Below are positions 18,064 to 27,325 of a DNA stretch of 64,000 nt, one piece after another. The translations under genes were made by a program, and so were the position numbers. Position 1 is the first letter of the stretch. Each line of letters opens with the position of its first letter. Under the pieces are notes generated by a model. It had not been told where the DNA came from. It saw nothing but the letters and a program-made list of their open reading frames with translations, and searched no databases. Origin of the DNA: Pararhizobium arenae (lineage in GTDB: Bacteria > Pseudomonadota > Alphaproteobacteria > Rhizobiales > Rhizobiaceae); the NCBI RefSeq assembly GCF_001931685.1, contig NZ_MOOY01000006.1:186001-250000 (forward strand), written 5' to 3'.

Positions 18064-18804
18064 ATGAATGTATCTTTGCTGGTAAATTTTCTCGCTCTCA
18101 TCGACGAGATGAAGACCAGAAACGAGATCGTGAAGGAATTCGAGCGGGTGCTCGATATCTACGGGTTCGACTACTACGGTGTCGTCCGGCAGCCCAAACC
18201 CAATGAAAATCCGCTGAGTCTTCTTCTGGCAGGGCGCTGGCCGGATGGCTGGCCGCAGGTCTACATCAAGAAGAAATACGTCATCATCGATCCGACGATC
18301 CGCTATCTCGGCCATGCCCAACGGGGCTTCCGCTGGCGCGATACCGTCGTTGCCTTTCGCTCCGATCCGCATCGAAAGCGCATGGAACGCATGATGGTGG
18401 AAGCCCGCAGCTACGGCCTCTATGATGGCTACATCTTCCCGATCCACGGCCGTCGCGGGCTCCTGGGCAACATGACGATCGGCGGTCGCATTGTCGATCT
18501 GAGCCCGGTGGAGATGAACCTGCTTGATGCGATCGCGAAGAAACTCTTCTGGCGGCTTCTCGAACTGACAGATCCGGCGGTGCTTCAGGAAATGGTATCC
18601 AGCGTCGAGGTACAGATGACCCGTCGCGAAATGGAAGCGCTCAACTATCTGGCCGATGGCATGACATCGAACGAGATCAGCAAGGTGCTGAACATTTCGA
18701 ACCACACCGTCGACTGGTACATGAACGGCATCCAGGAGAAGCTGAAGGCCAAGAACCGTCATCACGTTGTTGCATTGTCGTTCCGCCTCGGCCTCATCAA
18801 CTAG
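18064..18804 (+). CDS. LuxR-family regulator with autoinducer-binding-like domain
   Basis: Protein of 246 aa. An N-terminal domain of about 165 residues has the look of the acyl-homoserine-lactone-binding fold (FDYYGVVRQPKP, YVIIDPTIRYLGHAQRGFRW, with W and D positions typical of LuxR proteins). A C-terminal LuxR helix-turn-helix follows (about 185-246: MTRREMEALNYLADGMTSNE, then ISKVLNISNHTVDWYMN). The start is ATG 18064, 8 nt after GAGGGG; upstream in-frame ATGs lack such a site. No luxI-type synthase is in the window, so it is an orphan (solo) regulator. Its place between chvA and pyc appears to be a conserved rhizobial arrangement. Ligand and targets are unknown. Confidence 0.87.
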   Translation: MNVSLLVNFLALIDEMKTRNEIVKEFERVLDIYGFDYYGVVRQPKPNENPLSLLLAGRWPDGWPQVYIKKKYVIIDPTIRYLGHAQRGFRWRDTVVAFRSDPHRKRMERMMVEARSYGLYDGYIFPIHGRRGLLGNMTIGGRIVDLSPVEMNLLDAIAKKLFWRLLELTDPAVLQEMVSSVEVQMTRREMEALNYLADGMTSNEISKVLNISNHTVDWYMNGIQEKLKAKNRHHVVALSFRLGLIN

Positions 18805-18917
18805 TCGCAATGAATCGAAGCAACGACTTAAACGGAAATTGAACTTCCTGTGACGAACGGCTAATACTGCTTTTCGCGGTGCAGCATTGCCGTGTTTCAA
18901 GTCATGGGGAGTTCGAC

Positions 18918-21900
18918 TTGCGCATTACCAAGATCCTTGTCGCCAACCGGTCCGAAATTGCAATTCGCGTGTTTCGCGCAGCAAACGAGCTGGGAATTAA
19001 AACGGTTGCGATATGGGCGGAGGAAGACAAACTTGCGCTGCACCGCTTCAAGGCGGATGAAAGTTACCAGATCGGCCGTGGACCCCACCTTGCCCGCGAT
19101 CTCGGACCCATCGAAAGCTATCTTTCGATCGAGGAAGTGATCCGCGTCGCCAAGCTTTCCGGCGCCGACGCGATCCATCCCGGTTATGGTCTGCTGTCCG
19201 AAAGCCCGGAATTTGTCGATGCCTGTCACGCTGCCGGCATTATCTTCATTGGCCCTAAGGGCGACACCATGCGCCGCCTCGGCAACAAGGTTGCCGCCCG
19301 CAACCTGGCGATCGAGATCGGCGTTCCTGTCGTTCCGGCAACCGATCCGCTGCCGGAAGACGAGGCGGAAATCCGCCGTCTGGCCGATGAAATCGGCTAT
19401 CCGGTCATGCTCAAGGCCTCCTGGGGCGGTGGCGGCCGCGGCATGCGCGCCATTCGCGACCCGAAGGACTTGATCCGCGAAGTTACGGAAGCCAAGCGCG
19501 AAGCCAAGGCTGCCTTCGGCAAGGATGAGGTTTATCTGGAAAAGCTGGTCGAGCGGGCCCGCCACGTCGAAAGCCAAGTGCTGGGCGATACGCACGGCAA
19601 TGTCGTTCATCTGTTCGAGCGCGACTGCTCGGTACAGCGCCGTAACCAGAAGGTCGTCGAACGGGCGCCGGCGCCTTACCTTACCGAAGAGCAGCGCCAG
19701 GAACTGGCCGGTTATTCGACCCGCATCGCCCAGGCGACCAACTATATCGGCGCGGGCACGGTCGAATATCTGATGGATATGGATACCGGGAAGTTCTACT
19801 TCATCGAAGTCAACCCACGCATCCAGGTCGAGCACACCGTCACCGAAGTCGTGACCGGCATCGACATCGTCAAGGCGCAGATCCATATCCTCGAAGGTGC
19901 CGCCATCGGCACGCCGGAATCGGGTGTCCCAAAGCAGGAAGACATCCGTCTCAACGGCCACGCGATGCAGTGCCGCATCACCACCGAAGATCCGGAACAA
20001 AACTTCATCCCCGATTACGGCCGAATCACCGGCTATCGCTCCGCGTCTGGCTTCGGCATCCGTCTGGATGGCGGCACGGCCTATCCGGGTGCCGTCATCA
20101 CCCGCTTCTACGATCCGCTTCTGGTCAAGGTTACCGCCTGGTCGCCAAACCCGCAGGAAACCATCGCCCGCATGGACCGCGCACTGCGCGAATTCCGTAT
20201 CCGCGGCGTCGCCACCAACCTCACCTTCCTCGAAGCGATCATCTCGCATCCGAAATTCAAGGACAACAGCTACACCACCCGTTTCATCGATACGACGCCG
20301 GAACTGTTCCAGCAGGTCAAGCGCCAGGACCGCGCCACCAAGCTGCTGACCTATCTCGCCGATGTCACCGTCAACGGTCATCCCGAAGCCAAGGGGCGGC
20401 CGAAGCCAAAGACCGATGCTGCAAAGCCGATCGTTCCCTTCATCGACACGCCCGTGCAGGCCGGCACGAAGCAGAAGCTCGATGAACTCGGACCGAAAAA
20501 ATTCGCCGAATGGGTGCGCGCAGAAAAGCGCGTGCTGATGACCGATACTACGATGCGTGATGGCCACCAGTCGCTGCTGGCGACCCGCGTGCGCACCTAT
20601 GACATCGCCCGTATCGCTAGCACCTACGCCAAGGCCCTGCCGAACCTCTTCTCGCTGGAGTGCTGGGGCGGTGCGACCTTCGACGTATCCATGCGCTTCC
20701 TGACGGAAGACCCATGGGAGCGTCTTGCCAAGGTGCGGGAGGATGCGCCGAACCTGCTCCTGCAGATGCTTCTGCGCGGCGCCAACGGCGTCGGCTACAA
20801 GAATTATCCCGACAACGTCGTTAAGTATTTCGTCCGTCAGGCGGCCAGGGGCGGCATCGACGTTTTCCGCGTGTTCGACTGCCTGAACTGGGTCGACAAC
20901 ATGCGCGTCTCGATGGATGCCGTCATCGAGGAAAACAAGATCTGCGAAGCGACGATCTGCTACACGGGCGATATTCTGAATTCGGCTCGCCCGAAATACG
21001 ACCTGAAATATTACGCCTCGCTCGCCGCCGATCTCGAAAAGGCTGGCGCGCACATGATTGCGCTGAAGGACATGGCCGGCCTTCTGAAGCCGTCCGCCGC
21101 CAAGGTGCTGTTCAAGGCGCTGCGGGAAGCAACGGACCTGCCGATCCACTTCCACACGCATGACACCTCGGGCATCGCCGCCGCCACCGTGCTTGCAGCC
21201 GTCGATGCTGGCGTCGATGTCGTCGATGCCGCCATGGATGCCTTCTCCGGCAACACCTCGCAGCCTTGCCTTGGCTCCATCGTCGAGGCGCTGAAGGGCT
21301 CCGAGCGCGATCCCGGCCTCGACCCGGAATGGATCCGCCGCATTTCGTTTTACTGGGAGGCCGTTCGCAACCAGTACGCCGCATTCGAAAGCGACCTCAA
21401 GGGACCGGCATCGGAAGTCTACCTGCATGAAATGCCGGGTGGTCAGTTCACCAACCTCAAGGAACAGGCCCGCTCGCTCGGGCTTGAGACCCGCTGGCAT
21501 CAGGTGGCGCAGGCCTATGCCGATGCCAACCAGATGTTCGGTGATATCGTCAAGGTAACGCCATCGTCCAAGGTTGTCGGCGATATGGCGCTGATGATGG
21601 TGAGCCAAGATCTGACGGTTGCCGATGTCGAAAACCCGGCAAAGGATATTGCCTTCCCGGAATCGGTCGTCTCCATGTTGAAGGGCGATCTTGGCCAGCC
21701 TCCGGGTGGATGGCCGAAGGCGCTGCAGAAGAAAGCGCTGAAGGGCGAAGAAGCCTATACCGCCGTTCCCGGTTCGCTTCTCGCCCCCGCCGATCTCGAC
21801 GCGGAACGCAAAGCGATCGAAACCAAGCTGGAGCGCGAGGTTTCGGACTACGAATTCGCCTCCTATCTGATGTATCCGAAAGTCTTCACCGACTATGCGC

Positions 21901-22376
21901 TGGCAGTTGACACCTATGGTCCGGTGAGCGTTCTGCCGACGCCCGCTTATTTCTACGGGCTTTCGACCGGCGAAGAACTGTTGCCGGAACTGGAAAAGGG
22001 TGTGTCGCTCGTCATCCTGCATCAGGCAAAGAGCGAGCCGGACGAGCAGGCCATGGTCAAGGTGTTCTTCGAACTCAACGGCCAGCCGCGCCTGATCAAG
22101 GTGCCAGATCGCAACCGCGCGGCGTCCTCCGCCGTTCGCCGCAAGGCCGACGTCGGTAATGCAGCCCATCTCGGCGCACCCATGCCCGGCGTCATCTCCA
22201 CGGTCGCGGTTTCGGCGGGCCAGTCCGTCAAGGCGGGCGACGTGTTGCTCTCCATTGAAGCGATGAAGATGGAAACGGCGCTTCATGCCGAGAAGGACGG
22301 CACCGTCGCCGAAGTCCTCGTCCGGACCGGCGACCAGATCGATGCCAAGGATCTGCTGATCGTCTACGAGGGCTAG
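18918..22376 (+). CDS. pyc: Pyruvate carboxylase
   Basis: Single-chain biotin enzyme of 1152 aa that makes oxaloacetate from pyruvate, ATP and bicarbonate to refill the TCA cycle. Domain order: biotin carboxylase (about 1-460, with ATP-grasp motif KASWGGGGRGMR), carboxyltransferase (DTTMRDGHQSLLATRVRT near 540) and a biotin carrier domain with EAMKMET, the biotin lysine being residue 1117. I start at TTG 18918, 7 nt after GGGGAG, because the upstream ATG lacks a ribosome site and the family motif RITKILVANRSEIA begins right there. The length then matches rhizobial pyruvate carboxylases of about 1154 aa. It is probably monocistronic with its own terminator. Confidence 0.97.
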   Translation: MRITKILVANRSEIAIRVFRAANELGIKTVAIWAEEDKLALHRFKADESYQIGRGPHLARDLGPIESYLSIEEVIRVAKLSGADAIHPGYGLLSESPEFVDACHAAGIIFIGPKGDTMRRLGNKVAARNLAIEIGVPVVPATDPLPEDEAEIRRLADEIGYPVMLKASWGGGGRGMRAIRDPKDLIREVTEAKREAKAAFGKDEVYLEKLVERARHVESQVLGDTHGNVVHLFERDCSVQRRNQKVVERAPAPYLTEEQRQELAGYSTRIAQATNYIGAGTVEYLMDMDTGKFYFIEVNPRIQVEHTVTEVVTGIDIVKAQIHILEGAAIGTPESGVPKQEDIRLNGHAMQCRITTEDPEQNFIPDYGRITGYRSASGFGIRLDGGTAYPGAVITRFYDPLLVKVTAWSPNPQETIARMDRALREFRIRGVATNLTFLEAIISHPKFKDNSYTTRFIDTTPELFQQVKRQDRATKLLTYLADVTVNGHPEAKGRPKPKTDAAKPIVPFIDTPVQAGTKQKLDELGPKKFAEWVRAEKRVLMTDTTMRDGHQSLLATRVRTYDIARIASTYAKALPNLFSLECWGGATFDVSMRFLTEDPWERLAKVREDAPNLLLQMLLRGANGVGYKNYPDNVVKYFVRQAARGGIDVFRVFDCLNWVDNMRVSMDAVIEENKICEATICYTGDILNSARPKYDLKYYASLAADLEKAGAHMIALKDMAGLLKPSAAKVLFKALREATDLPIHFHTHDTSGIAAATVLAAVDAGVDVVDAAMDAFSGNTSQPCLGSIVEALKGSERDPGLDPEWIRRISFYWEAVRNQYAAFESDLKGPASEVYLHEMPGGQFTNLKEQARSLGLETRWHQVAQAYADANQMFGDIVKVTPSSKVVGDMALMMVSQDLTVADVENPAKDIAFPESVVSMLKGDLGQPPGGWPKALQKKALKGEEAYTAVPGSLLAPADLDAERKAIETKLEREVSDYEFASYLMYPKVFTDYALAVDTYGPVSVLPTPAYFYGLSTGEELLPELEKGVSLVILHQAKSEPDEQAMVKVFFELNGQPRLIKVPDRNRAASSAVRRKADVGNAAHLGAPMPGVISTVAVSAGQSVKAGDVLLSIEAMKMETALHAEKDGTVAEVLVRTGDQIDAKDLLIVYEG

Positions 22377-22419
22377 GACTGCGGCGGTTTCTCAACCCGT
22401 CATTCCAGAGAACTGTTTT

Positions 22420-22453
22420 AAGCCGCGGCGCAGGTTTTGCGTCGCGGCTTTTT
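22420..22453 (+). terminator. Rho-independent terminator of pyc
   Basis: AAGCCGCGGCGCA, a short loop, then TGCGTCGCGGCTT followed by TTT. The stem has a single G-U type mismatch. It lies 43 nt after the pyc stop. Confidence 0.8.
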
Positions 22454-22518
22454 ATCGCTTGCCTGCTTGAGCGACGGACCTATGGTCGCTCCTTGGGTAG
22501 ATCCAAAGGGATTAGACG

Positions 22519-23550
22519 ATGCGAAGCAGCAAGATCGTGCATGTGGTTGGTGTCCATGCCGAAGGTGAGGTGGGTGACGTCATTGTCGGCGGCGTGCTGC
22601 CGCCGCCGGGCGAAACGCTCTGGGCACAATCACGCTACATCGCCAGGGATGAGACGCTGCGCAACTTCGTGCTCAACGAACCCCGTGGTGGCGTCTTCCG
22701 CCATGTGAACCTGCTGGTACCGCCGAAGGACCCGCGCGCCCAGATGGGCTTCATCATCATGGAGCCGGCCGATACGCCACCCATGTCCGGCTCCAACTCC
22801 ATTTGCGTTTCAACCGCGCTGCTCGACAGCGGCATCATCCCAATGCAGGAACCCATCACCGAAATGGTGCTCGAAGCCCCAGGCGGCATCATCGATGTGC
22901 GAGCGGAATGCGCGAATGGCAAGGCCGAGCGCATTCATGTCCGCAACGTTGCCTCCTTTGCGGCCAAGCTGGACGCGACGCTTGAGGTCGAAGGGCTTGG
23001 AACGTTGACCGTCGATACGGCCTATGGCGGCGATAGCTTCGTCATGGTCGATGCGTACCGACTTGGCTTTTCGCTGACGGTAGATGAGGCGCGCGATCTC
23101 GCCGAAACCGGCATGCGCATTACGGCAGCCGCAAACAAGCAGCTTGGCTTCGTCCACCCTGCCAATCCCGATTGGGATCACATTTCCTTCTGCCAGTTCG
23201 CGGCACCCATCGTTCGGGACAATGGCGTGCTGACAGGACGCAACGCGGTCGCCATCCGCCCCGGCAAGATCGATCGTTCGCCAACCGGCACCGCCTGCTC
23301 GGCAAGGCTTGCGGTGATGCACGCCCGAGGCCAGATCGGCCTCGGGGAAATCTTCATCGGCCGCTCGATCATCGATTCGGAATTCCACTGCCATATTGAA
23401 TCGACGACAGAGGTGGCCGGCGTGCCGGCAATCCGCCCCGTCATTTCCGGCCGGGCATGGGTCACGCACACGGCTCAGCTGATGCTCGATCCTTCCGATC
23501 CTTGGCCGCAGGGTTATCGGCTGTCTGATACCTGGCCTAACCTTGGTTGA
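22519..23550 (+). CDS. Proline racemase / hydroxyproline epimerase family protein with Ser/Thr catalytic positions
   Basis: Protein of 343 aa of the proline racemase superfamily, which includes proline racemases, 4-hydroxyproline 2-epimerases and trans-3-hydroxy-L-proline dehydratases. The two acid/base positions are normally Cys in MCGHN and Cys (or Thr in the dehydratases) in DRSPCGT. Here they are Ser90 ([10 protein letters not shown]) and Thr256 (DRSPTGTAC), so neither catalytic cysteine is present. This Ser/Thr pair does not match the commonly described Cys/Cys, Ser/Cys or Cys/Thr types, so a precise activity cannot be assigned. The convergent neighbour is a polar amino-acid ABC importer only 3 nt away, consistent with amino-acid use but not proof. 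Confidence 0.75.
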   Translation: MRSSKIVHVVGVHAEGEVGDVIVGGVLPPPGETLWAQSRYIARDETLRNFVLNEPRGGVFRHVNLLVPPKDPRAQMGFIIMEPADTPPMSGSNSICVSTALLDSGIIPMQEPITEMVLEAPGGIIDVRAECANGKAERIHVRNVASFAAKLDATLEVEGLGTLTVDTAYGGDSFVMVDAYRLGFSLTVDEARDLAETGMRITAAANKQLGFVHPANPDWDHISFCQFAAPIVRDNGVLTGRNAVAIRPGKIDRSPTGTACSARLAVMHARGQIGLGEIFIGRSIIDSEFHCHIESTTEVAGVPAIRPVISGRAWVTHTAQLMLDPSDPWPQGYRLSDTWPNLG

Positions 23551-23553
23551 GCC

Positions 23554-24315
23554 TCAAATATCGTAGCTATGCCCGGCACTCAGCGAGGAAATGAACTTCT
23601 TCGTTCTCTCGCGCTCCGGCGTCTGAAAGATTGATTTCGGCGCACCGCTCTCGACGATCAGGCCGCCATCGAGGAACAGCACCTGATAGGCGACGCGTGA
23701 GGCGAGTCGCAGATCGTGGGTGGCCATGATCATCGTCGTGCCTTCCCGGGCAAGCCGGCTCAGCACTTCCACAACTTCCTCCGCCAGTTCCGGATCGAGA
23801 GCAGACGTCGGCTCGTCGCAAAGCAGCACGCGCGGCGACGGCGCAAGCGCGCGGGCAATCGCCACACGCTGCTGCTGGCCGCCGGAAAGCGTCGCCGGCC
23901 ACGCATCGGCCTTATGCGCCATGCCGACCTTCTGAAGCAGCTCCTCGGCACGGGCGCGGGCCTTCTCTTTCTGCCACTTCAGCACCGTCACCAGACCTTC
24001 CATAACGTTCTCGATCGCGGTCTGATGCGGGAAAAGCTGGAAGTTCTGGAACACCATCCCGGTCTGGCGGCGCAGGCGCTGGATCGCGTCCCAACCGACT
24101 TTTTTGCCGGGTGAAAACTGGATCGTTTCATCGCCAAGCTTGATCGTGCCGGAGGTCGGTGTTTCCAGGAGGTTGATGCAGCGAAGCATGGTGCTCTTGC
24201 CGCCGCCCGAGGGGCCGACGAGAGCCGTTACCGTGCCTTCGGCGATGGAAACGCTGATATCCTTCAGGACGACGTTGTCGCCGAAGCGTTTTTCGATGTG
24301 GGAAAGCTCGATCAT
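23554..24315 (-). CDS. Polar amino-acid ABC transporter ATP-binding protein
   Basis: Cytoplasmic ATPase of 253 aa of the GlnQ/HisP/TcyC type. Walker A is GPSGGGKSTM, the signature LSGGQQQR, and Walker B LLCDEPTSALDP followed by the switch histidine in ATHD. It overlaps the permease stop by 4 nt (ATGA), so the two are translationally coupled. It is the last gene of the three-gene minus-strand operon binding protein, permease, ATPase. The set most resembles cystine/glutamine-class importers, but the substrate cannot be fixed from sequence. Confidence 0.9.
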   Translation of the reverse strand: MIELSHIEKRFGDNVVLKDISVSIAEGTVTALVGPSGGGKSTMLRCINLLETPTSGTIKLGDETIQFSPGKKVGWDAIQRLRRQTGMVFQNFQLFPHQTAIENVMEGLVTVLKWQKEKARARAEELLQKVGMAHKADAWPATLSGGQQQRVAIARALAPSPRVLLCDEPTSALDPELAEEVVEVLSRLAREGTTMIMATHDLRLASRVAYQVLFLDGGLIVESGAPKSIFQTPERERTKKFISSLSAGHSYDI

Positions 24316-24992
24316 GTGCGCGCCTCCAGGAAACCGCCATATCGGGCAAAGCGCTTTTCAAGCCGCACCTGCAAGGCGGACAGCACGGAACTGAGGGCCA
24401 GATAGATCAGCGCTGCCTCGATATAGAGAATCAACGGCTCGTAGGTCGTGGCGACGATGCGCTGCGCGGTCTGGAAGAGCTCCGGCACCGTGATCGCGGC
24501 GGCGAGCGAGGTATCCTTGACCAGAGAGATGAAGGTGTTCGACAAGGGCGGAACGGCGACACGCGCCGCCTGCGGCAGGATCGTGCGCCGCATTGCCTGG
24601 CTCCAGCTCATGCCGATCGAATAGGCCGCTTCCCACTGTCCGCGTGGAACCGAGGAGATGACGGCGCGAATGATTTCCGACGTATAGGCGCCGATATTCA
24701 GCGTAAAGCCGATCAACGCGGCCGGGAAGGCATCGAGCAGGATGCCGAGGCTTGGGAGACCGTAGAAGATCACGAAGAGCTGCACCAGAAGCGGCGTGCC
24801 GCGGATCACCCAGACATAAAACCGCGCAACCGCCACAAGCGGTTTTGGCCCGAACAGCCGGATCACGGCCGTCGCCAAGCCCAGCGCAAGACCGAAGGTA
24901 AATGACAGGAGCGTCAGCGGGATCGTAAAGACCAGACCCGCCCAGAGGAGCGGCTGGAGCGAATCCAGCATGAGTTGAAGCCAGGCGGGCAA
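24312..24992 (-). CDS. Polar amino-acid ABC transporter permease
   Basis: Inner-membrane permease of 226 aa with about five hydrophobic segments and the HisM/YecS-type signature. The EAA-like loop is visible around EAAYSIGMSWSQAMRRTILP. The start in this frame is TTG 24992 (MPAWLQLMLDS) with GGGA upstream; the next in-frame ATG, at 24971, would shorten it by seven residues. It is a homodimer-forming type and pairs with the ATPase that overlaps its stop codon. An intrinsic hairpin sits between it and the binding-protein gene. Confidence 0.9.
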   Translation of the reverse strand: MPAWLQLMLDSLQPLLWAGLVFTIPLTLLSFTFGLALGLATAVIRLFGPKPLVAVARFYVWVIRGTPLLVQLFVIFYGLPSLGILLDAFPAALIGFTLNIGAYTSEIIRAVISSVPRGQWEAAYSIGMSWSQAMRRTILPQAARVAVPPLSNTFISLVKDTSLAAAITVPELFQTAQRIVATTYEPLILYIEAALIYLALSSVLSALQVRLEKRFARYGGFLEART

Positions 24993-25014
24993 GGAGAGAT
25001 CCCTTCAAAAAACA

Positions 25015-25039
25015 ATCCGCTCCGGCGACCGGAGCGGAT
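25015..25039 (-). terminator. Hairpin with T-run between binding-protein and permease genes
   Basis: Arms of 11 bp (ATCCGCTCCGG and its complement) around a 3-nt loop. On the minus strand they are followed by TGTTTTTT, so it is a good intrinsic terminator or attenuator. It lies 51 nt after the binding-protein stop and 23 nt before the permease start. It would let the binding protein be made in excess over the membrane parts. Confidence 0.75.
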
Positions 25040-25089
25040 CGGACTATAACGGAGCACGGGTCACGGCGAAACGCCCGCGCCTTGTGTCA

Positions 25090-25866
25090 TTACTTTGAAA
25101 CGTCTGCGCCGAAATACTTCTGCGAGATGGCGTCATAGGTGCCGTCTGCCTTGATCTCGGCCAGAGCCTTGTTGATCGCGTCCAGCAATTCCGGCTCGCC
25201 CTTGCGGATGATGATGCCGGAGTAATCGGCATCGGCCTTCTCGGCGGCGATCTTGACCGGCGCGTCCGGCTTCTGCTTCTTGAAATCGAGGAAGGAGAGG
25301 CTGTCGTTGATGGTCGCATCGGCGCGGCCGGTCAGCACCAGCTGGATCGACTGGTCGAAGCCATCGGTGCCCACGAGTTCGGCGCCGGACGCCGTGGCAA
25401 GTTTGCCGAAATTGCTGGTCAGCGACTGGGCCGCCTTCTTGCCCTTCAGGTCTTCGAAGCTCTTGATGCTGTCATCGTCAGCCTTGACGATCAGCACGGC
25501 CTTCGAAGCGATATAGGGCTCGGAGAAATCATACTTCTGCTTGCGCTCTTCGGTAATGCCGACCTGATTGATGACCGCGTCGTAACGGTTGGCATCCAGC
25601 CCGGCGATCAGGCCGTCCCACTTGCCTTCCAGGAATTCGGCCTTGACGCCGATCTTCTCGGCAACGGCTTGCCCGATCTCCACATCGAAGCCGACAAGCG
25701 CCCCGGAGGCGTCATGGTAGGTGAAGGGAGCATAGGTGCCTTCGGTGCCAATCTTCAGCACGCCGGCCGACTTGACCTCTTCAAGGTTGGAACCGGCCTG
25801 GGCAGCGCCGGCGAAAACCAGCTGCGCGGCTGCGGCAGCCGCAAGGAGCGTGTGGGTCCATTTCAT
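25090..25866 (-). CDS. Polar amino-acid ABC transporter substrate-binding protein
   Basis: Periplasmic solute-binding protein of 258 aa in the SBP_bac_3 family (cystine, glutamine and histidine class). A Sec signal peptide is visible at the N-terminus (MKWTHTLLAAAAAAQLVFAG, with cleavage probably after AQA). The mature part starts with the usual VLKIGTEGTYAPFTYHD ligand pocket strand and includes GFDVEIGQAVAEKIG. I start at ATG 25866, since the longer open frame has no signal-peptide character. First gene of the importer operon; the upstream region is shared with the divergent DeoR gene. Confidence 0.92.
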   Translation of the reverse strand: MKWTHTLLAAAAAAQLVFAGAAQAGSNLEEVKSAGVLKIGTEGTYAPFTYHDASGALVGFDVEIGQAVAEKIGVKAEFLEGKWDGLIAGLDANRYDAVINQVGITEERKQKYDFSEPYIASKAVLIVKADDDSIKSFEDLKGKKAAQSLTSNFGKLATASGAELVGTDGFDQSIQLVLTGRADATINDSLSFLDFKKQKPDAPVKIAAEKADADYSGIIIRKGEPELLDAINKALAEIKADGTYDAISQKYFGADVSK

Positions 25867-26109
25867 GATGATTTTTCCGTTCTTTTTGTGATCCGGCCCG
25901 TCTGCCGGGAGTGATCGGACAATTGCATTTCCAGATGCGGTTTGATGCGCAAAAAACTTCAAAAGCATCGGGAAACGGCGAAGTTTTTCTTAAACTTCGC
26001 GAATACGGGGGGAAAATTGACCTCACGGTCAAAAAATCAAGCACCCTGCCTAGAATTTCGGCATGCCCGATTGAATTCAGAAAAAAAGCTGCTATGCGTG
26101 TTTCTACGC

Positions 26110-26127
26110 ATTTATGCCGATTTATGC
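26110..26127. promoter_or_regulatory. Tandem ATTTATGC repeats upstream of deoR-type gene
   Basis: ATTTATGC occurs at 26110-26117 and again at 26120-26127, exactly one helical turn apart, 16 nt before the DeoR-type start. A weaker ATTTGGGA follows at 26131. Tandem repeats of this spacing are common operators of DeoR-family proteins, so autoregulation is a reasonable inference. Confidence 0.4.
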
Positions 26128-26142
26128 ACGATTTGGGACACC

Positions 26143-26913
26143 ATGCTGACGGATCTTCTTCTCAGGCAAAGACAGACAATCATCAAGGATCGCCTGAAAT
26201 CGTCGGGCCGCGTCCTTGCCGTAGATCTTGCGAAGGAATTCGGCGTGTCGGAAGACACAATTCGCCGCGACCTTAGAGACATGGCTGCGGCCGGGCTCTG
26301 CGAGCGGGTTTATGGTGGCGCGCTACCATTGGCGCCGGGCGGAACATCGCTGACGACCCGCGTCAGCGAATCGGCGGGGCGCAAGCTGACCCTGGCGCAC
26401 GCTGCGGTATCGACCATCCGCGAAGGAATGACCGTCTTCTTCGATGCAAGCTCCACCAACGTTGCCATCGCACAGGCTCTGCCCGACGCGATCCGTCTGA
26501 CCGCCGTGACGAACACGCCGGTCATTGCAGCTGCCCTCATGGAAAAGACCGGTATTGAGGTCATCTTGATCGGCGGAAAGATCGACCGGCAGGTGGGCGC
26601 TGCCATCGGCTCGGCGGCGCAACGCGAAATGGCGACATTGCGGCCGGACCTCTGCATTCTGGGTGCCTGCGGCATCGACGTCGACGCCGGCATTACCGCC
26701 TTTGAATATGAAGATGCCGCCTTCAAGCGCCTTGCCGTGCATCAGAGCGCGGACGTGCTGGTTGCTGTCACGGCAGACAAAATTGGCACCTCGGCACCTC
26801 ACGCCGTCATACCAACGGAACGCTGCACGACGCTCGTGGTGGAAGCCGGCACGTCGATCGCCGCCTTCAAGAACATGGGCATCCGCATCATCATCGCCAA
26901 GGAAAAGACCTGA
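26143..26913 (+). CDS. DeoR/GlpR-family transcriptional regulator
   Basis: Repressor of 256 aa with an N-terminal DeoR helix-turn-helix (RQRQTIIKDRLKSSGRVLAV, then DLAKEFGVSEDTIRRDLRDM) and a C-terminal DeoRC sugar-phosphate sensor domain (DASSTNVAIAQAL, VILIGGKID). The start ATG 26143 (MLTDLLLRQRQT) fits the family; the open frame upstream is AT-rich and lacks domain character. It overlaps the VOC gene by one base and the MFS gene follows 29 nt later. The three probably form one transcript controlled by a phosphorylated sugar-like effector, which is inferred from the family. Confidence 0.88.
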   Translation: MLTDLLLRQRQTIIKDRLKSSGRVLAVDLAKEFGVSEDTIRRDLRDMAAAGLCERVYGGALPLAPGGTSLTTRVSESAGRKLTLAHAAVSTIREGMTVFFDASSTNVAIAQALPDAIRLTAVTNTPVIAAALMEKTGIEVILIGGKIDRQVGAAIGSAAQREMATLRPDLCILGACGIDVDAGITAFEYEDAAFKRLAVHQSADVLVAVTADKIGTSAPHAVIPTERCTTLVVEAGTSIAAFKNMGIRIIIAKEKT

Positions 26914-27296
26914 TGCATATCGGACACGTCGCACTCTGGACGCAGGACGTGGAGCGTCTGGCAACCTTCTGGGCCGAAATCTTCGATGCGGACATCGGCG
27001 AACGTTATGAAAGCGCAAGACGGCTCGGTTTCGTATCCCGGTTTCTCTCGCTTTCCGAAGGCCCTACGATTGAACTCATGCAGGGCCCTTGGGTTGACGC
27101 ACCGGGCGCCATGCAGGAACGGGCTGGATATTCGCATATCGCAGTCTCGCTCGGCAGCCGCGAGGCGGTCGATGCGCTCGCTGCAGACGCTGCCCAACGC
27201 GGCATTCTGGTTTCGCCGCCGCGCACGACGGGCGACGGCTTTTATGAGGCGGTCCTATGGGACCCCGACAACAACATCATCGAAATCATGATCTGA
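26913..27296 (+). CDS. VOC-family (glyoxalase I-like) metalloprotein
   Basis: Small protein of 127 aa with one vicinal-oxygen-chelate domain. The four metal ligands of glyoxalase I-like enzymes can be placed: His5 (GHVALW), Glu54 (TIELMQGP), His75 (YSHIAVSL) and Glu124 (NIIEIMI). An active divalent-metal enzyme is therefore likely. The substrate could be a glutathione hemithioacetal or another small ligand. The start ATG shares a base with the TGA of the DeoR gene. Confidence 0.8.
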   Translation: MHIGHVALWTQDVERLATFWAEIFDADIGERYESARRLGFVSRFLSLSEGPTIELMQGPWVDAPGAMQERAGYSHIAVSLGSREAVDALAADAAQRGILVSPPRTTGDGFYEAVLWDPDNNIIEIMI

Positions 27297-27325
27297 ACCC
27301 GGGCTCCCACCGGGAGGAGTGAGAT

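Noticed and set aside
18897-22286. Open frame of 1129 codons antisense to pyruvate carboxylase
   Set aside because: It exists because GC-rich codon bias suppresses stops on the opposite strand. It has no family motif, its composition is His/Arg/Gly-rich, and the pyc reading is beyond doubt.
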